Shown one piece after another: positions 61,572 through 64,000 of a DNA stretch of 64,000 nucleotides. Each line of letters begins with the position of its first letter. Position 1 is the stretch's first letter. The notes below the pieces were generated by a model that saw nothing but the letters and a program-made list of their open reading frames with translations, did no database searches and had not been told where the DNA came from. Position numbers and translations under genes: made by a program. Origin of the DNA: CAYPUT01 sp046541715 (lineage in GTDB: Bacteria; Spirochaetota; Spirochaetia; DSM-27196; PWMO01); contig JBKHCS010000001.1 in NCBI GenBank assembly GCA_046541715.1, positions 62,001 to 126,000 of the forward strand, in the 5' to 3' direction.

Positions 61572-61960
61572 CGGACGGGGGGGCGGCCCCGGGAAGGGAA
61601 ATCCGGCTGCGTTTCGATAAGATGGGAGGTCTCGTTCCGGCGATCACTCAGGACTCGGAGACGCTCGAAGTATTGATGACCGCCTTCGTCGATCCGGAGG
61701 CATGGAGACTGACCTTAGAAACGGGTTTTGCCCACTACTACAGCCGCAGTCGAGACCGGATCTGGAAAAAGGGAGAGCAATCCGGACATCTTCAGCGAAT
61801 CGAAGAGATTCGCGTCGACTGCGACGAAGACGCCGTACTCTTCCTGGTGGAACAGGTCGGGGGCACCGCTTGTCATACCGGAAACCGCAGTTGCTTCTTC
61901 CGGCGTGTCGCCGGCGGCAGTCTCGCGCTGATTCCCGGTGCCTTCGAAGCGGGAGAGTAG
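61556..61960 (+). CDS. hisI: Phosphoribosyl-AMP cyclohydrolase
   Basis: Third step of histidine synthesis. 134 residues, HisI alone without HisE. LVPAITQDSETLEVLMTAFV, TGFAHYYSRSRDRIWKKGEQ, SGHLQRIEEIRVDCDEDA and ACHTGNRSCF carry the zinc cysteines and Mg ligands. It begins inside the uridylyltransferase gene; no other his genes are near, so this is an isolated, translation-coupled copy. Confidence 0.94.
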   Translation: MAAGLTDGGAAPGREIRLRFDKMGGLVPAITQDSETLEVLMTAFVDPEAWRLTLETGFAHYYSRSRDRIWKKGEQSGHLQRIEEIRVDCDEDAVLFLVEQVGGTACHTGNRSCFFRRVAGGSLALIPGAFEAGE

Positions 61961-61979
61961 CCCGAAGCGCCGGAGAGCC

Positions 61980-62513
61980 TCAGGTTTCGGCGGTTGTCTC
62001 GAACTCCCGGTAGAGAAGGCTCGGCTGAGCCCCGGTATTGTTCTGGTATTTCCCCCCCTCGTAGCTGTCGTAGGCGCCTTCGATGGTGTGGTAGAAAATC
62101 TGTGCGATCTGCACTCCCGGGTAGATCCGGATCGGCTGGACGCAGAATATCTCGAGAGTCCAAAACCCCTTAAAACCGACATCCCCGAATCCGGCCGTCA
62201 CGTGGACAAAGAGCCCCAAGCGGCCGATGGAGGACCGGCCTTCGAGCATCGGAACAAAGCCGTCGGTCTCGGTGTACTCGACGGTACGCCCGAGGTAGAG
62301 ACGGTCCGGCTCGAGCTCGAGACCCTCCGGGGGAATGACGATTCTTCGCGTCGGGTTCGGGAGGCGCATGTCGAGAAGAGAGCTTTCGTAGGTCAGAAGC
62401 TCGTTGTGGAGGCTCAGGTTGTAGCTATTGGGGTTGAGACGGGCGGGATCGAAGGGGGCGATTACGATGCCCCGTCCGAGGCACTCCTTAATGTAACGGC
62501 CCGACAGGATCAT
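61980..62513 (-). CDS. dcd: dCTP deaminase
   Basis: Converts dCTP to dUTP for thymidylate synthesis; 177 residues from the ATG at 62513 (MILSGRYIKECLGRG). GRSSIGRLGLFVHVTAGFGD and GFKGFWTLEIF contain the active-site Arg, Ser and catalytic Glu. NPNSYNLSLHNELL is typical. No Shine-Dalgarno: the ATG lies 9 bases after a perfect 10-bp hairpin. Whether it is mono- or bifunctional (with dUTPase activity) cannot be told. Confidence 0.92.
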   Translation of the reverse strand: MILSGRYIKECLGRGIVIAPFDPARLNPNSYNLSLHNELLTYESSLLDMRLPNPTRRIVIPPEGLELEPDRLYLGRTVEYTETDGFVPMLEGRSSIGRLGLFVHVTAGFGDVGFKGFWTLEIFCVQPIRIYPGVQIAQIFYHTIEGAYDSYEGGKYQNNTGAQPSLLYREFETTAET

Positions 62514-62522
62514 ATACAAAAT

Positions 62523-62545
62523 CGGCCCGATCGATGATCGGGCCG
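62523..62545 (-). terminator. Perfect hairpin with T-run between the 56-residue gene and dcd
   Basis: CGGCCCGATC/GATCGGGCCG, 10 bp with a 3-base loop, followed leftward by ATTTTG. It starts 7 bases after the stop of the small gene and ends 9 bases before dcd. Confidence 0.7.
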
Positions 62546-62552
62546 GGAATCT

Positions 62553-62723
62553 CTACATGAGATCTTTGGGTCGCCGGGCTTGGTTCCCACTCTTGTCGCA
62601 GACGGCGTAGTGCCGGAGCTTTCCGTTCTCAAACACCGACTTCATGATGATCTTTCCGCCCCATCGACTCAGAAGCTCTTGCGCTTCCTGCCGTCGGGCG
62701 TTCTTGGAAATAGGTCCTGCCAT
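62553..62723 (-). CDS. Small protein of unknown function, 56 residues
   Basis: Too short for routine ORF lists but well supported: AGGAG 6 bases before the ATG, a near-consensus promoter upstream and a terminator downstream. Product: MAGPISKNARRQEAQELLSR, WGGKIIMKSVFENGKLRHYA, VCDKSGNQARRPKDLM. It is basic, with a helical first part and a beta-like second part; one Cys, no signal peptide. Not recognised. Single-gene transcription unit. Confidence 0.75.
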   Translation of the reverse strand: MAGPISKNARRQEAQELLSRWGGKIIMKSVFENGKLRHYAVCDKSGNQARRPKDLM

Positions 62724-62745
62724 AGCACACTCCTAATTTTCAGGT

Positions 62746-62774
62746 AAGCTATTAGTAAAAAACGTAGCTGTCAA
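62746..62774 (-). promoter_or_regulatory. Sigma70 promoter of the 56-residue gene
   Basis: Minus strand: TTGACA (complement of 62769-62774), 17-bp spacer with a T-run, TAGCTT (complement of 62746-62751). The -35 overlaps the folB stop region. One of the best promoters in the window. Confidence 0.8.
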
Positions 62775-63127
62775 GTCCGGGATCTCTCGATCCGGAATTC
62801 CACCGCCGCCGCCCGAGGAAGGGGGAACTTCCGGAGGGCGACGGATACGGTCTCAAGGCGCGGCGAGCGCGTCAAGACGTAGTCCGCCAGGGCGGCTCCC
62901 AAGGTTTCTATCAGGGCCGTCTCCCGATCCGCAGCCCAGGCGACGACCGCCTCCGCCACCGCCGAATAGTCGACGGTTGCGTCGATGCGATCCTCGGTTA
63001 CCGCATCCTCCACATCATATCCGAGAACCAGATCGACTTCCAAGGGCTGATGGACCCTCCGCTCCTCGGGGGTTACCCCGAGGCGGGCGGCGATCCGGAG
63101 CCCACGTACCTCCACCGTTCCTTTCAC
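62771..63127 (-). CDS. folB: Dihydroneopterin aldolase
   Basis: Folate-pathway enzyme, 118 residues. GTVEVRGLRIAARLGVTPEE contains the active-site Glu region, DATVDYSAVAEAVVAW and LIETLGAALADYVL are typical, and the catalytic Lys lies in VSVALRKFPLP. The ATG overlaps the stop of the upstream epimerase by 4 bp. folP and folK are not adjacent. Confidence 0.9.
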   Translation of the reverse strand: MKGTVEVRGLRIAARLGVTPEERRVHQPLEVDLVLGYDVEDAVTEDRIDATVDYSAVAEAVVAWAADRETALIETLGAALADYVLTRSPRLETVSVALRKFPLPRAAAVEFRIERSRT

Positions 63128-64000
63128 GAGCGCGTCTTCGCCCCCAGGAGGGTTATGTGCCGGTCGAAATGCTCGACGAGCGCCTTGTCGTACTCCTCTT
63201 CGAGCTCGTAGAGGGCGTCGTAGAGCTTCGGCCCGAGCTCCTTGTGGGGAATGATCCCACCGTAGGCGATGTGCAGGAGCTGCCGGGCGTTGGGATCGTC
63301 GAGGTAGTCCGGTAACGCGGCGTCCGGCACCGAATCGAGATCGGTGACCGCATTGAAGTCCGCGGTGATGTGGTAGAGCCTGAGGGCTTCCGGCGCGTAA
63401 TCGACCGCCCGGGTATGGATTTCGCGGTAGAGATCCGGCCGGTGAACGGCAATAACGCGCAGGCTCTCGAGCCAGCTCGTCCCCGAAGTCTTTAGATGAA
63501 GCCGAAGGTCGGTGTGCCGCCCGACGATCGGATAGACAGAAAGCTTATCGCTCCCCGAGTGAAGTGAGATCTTGTAATGCCCGTAGGCCCGGGCGATTTC
63601 GCAATGAATCTCGAACTGTTCTTCGAACTCTCCGAGGTCGCCGATATAGTCGATGGCCTTCTGAAAGTCGCCGATAAACCGGGGGGCGAGAGAGTTTACC
63701 GTGACCTTCCGGTGCGAGAGCTCCCGGGCGAAGAAGTAGTGATGCTCCGGCAGGGTCGGCGTCGTGGTCTCGTCGATGCTGATCTCCAGATCGTACTGGT
63801 CTCCCCGGTGCTTCCGGAGGTACCGATCGACCTCTCCGCCGAAATCGAGCGCCGGGCCGTACATTACCGCGCAGCGCCGTGCTTCGAGCTTGGTAAAGGT
63901 GAGGGAAAAGCGGCCCACTCGGAACGTCTTGTCCGAATAATCCCCGTCGATTCGCTTCTGCTCGGCTTCCGGAAGCTTCGCGAAGTCGGCGTCAACCTGC
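63124..64000 (-). CDS. uxaE: Tagaturonate/fructuronate epimerase-like protein (5' end outside window)
   Basis: 292 C-terminal residues; the frame stays open through 64000 (QVDADFAKLPEAEQKRIDGD at the edge). HYKISLHSGSDKLSVYPIVG and LRLHLKTSGTSWLESLRVIA resemble UxaE, an epimerase of hexuronate breakdown described in Thermotoga. HHYFFARELSHRKVTVNSLA suggests a TIM-barrel-like fold. The family call rests on remembered motifs. An ATGA overlap couples it to folB, with no obvious metabolic reason. Confidence 0.65.
   Translation of the reverse strand, partial: QVDADFAKLPEAEQKRIDGDYSDKTFRVGRFSLTFTKLEARRCAVMYGPALDFGGEVDRYLRKHRGDQYDLEISIDETTTPTLPEHHYFFARELSHRKVTVNSLAPRFIGDFQKAIDYIGDLGEFEEQFEIHCEIARAYGHYKISLHSGSDKLSVYPIVGRHTDLRLHLKTSGTSWLESLRVIAVHRPDLYREIHTRAVDYAPEALRLYHITADFNAVTDLDSVPDAALPDYLDDPNARQLLHIAYGGIIPHKELGPKLYDALYELEEEYDKALVEHFDRHITLLGAKTRS

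Overview
The window is a GC-rich bacterial chromosome segment, most likely from a free-living member of the Spirochaetota (inference). Support comes from an RpoB rifampicin region with Asn where most bacteria have Ser531 (known in Borrelia and treponemes), a str/S10 cluster without fusA, a cytosolic PAS kinase paired with an NtrC-type regulator, and MurG, CvpA, DUF445 and large membrane proteins of spirochaete flavour. No phage, insertion sequence, CRISPR array or rRNA gene is visible. Almost everything is ordinary housekeeping DNA, densely packed with 1-17 bp overlaps.

Layout. 1-4937 (minus): murG, cvpA, holB, a PAS histidine kinase and a sigma54-dependent response regulator cut by the left edge. 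4958-5776 (plus): a secreted protein of unknown function. 5936-13131 (plus): a complete phosphate module, pstS then pstC-pstA-pstB-phoU-phoB-phoR, with a perfect 17-bp tandem repeat before pstS and a terminator-like attenuator after it. 13110-21477 (minus): a degenerate-receiver GGEEF protein; an operon htrA-uvrB-SH3 lipoprotein-DUF445; comM (yifB); rnhA. 21523-25666: an orphan HsdS-like half protein, a methyltransferase and a 996-residue membrane protein with a very acidic linker.

25743-52598 (all minus, transcribed leftward): a merged gene-expression supercluster in the order trnT, rpmG, trnW, secE, nusG, rplK, rplA, rplJ, rplL, rpoB, rpoC, rpsL, rpsG, tuf, the S10 and spc genes, secY, rpmJ, rpsM, rpsK, rpoA, rplQ. 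fusA, adk, map, infA and rpsD, which often sit in this array, are absent. I can point to sigma70-type promoters with 17-bp spacers before trnT, rpmG, rpsL and tuf, and to structured RNA between rplL and rpoB, before tuf, between tuf and rpsJ, and after rplQ.

52642-64000: flavodoxin, 6-phosphogluconolactonase, a transporter with a small secreted partner, a single-chain FakA-FakB fatty-acid kinase coupled to plsY, a DHH phosphoesterase, glucokinase with a UDPGP-family pyrophosphorylase and hisI, dcd, a 56-residue unknown protein, folB, and a partial UxaE-like epimerase cut by the right edge.

The most interesting items are the FakA-FakB fusion next to its presumed acyl-phosphate consumer PlsY, the 996-residue acidic-linker membrane protein, several genes whose -10 box lies 7-9 bases from the start codon with no ribosome binding site (candidate leaderless mRNAs), and several unexplained RNA structures in the supercluster. 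I did not find a convincing new multi-gene system.
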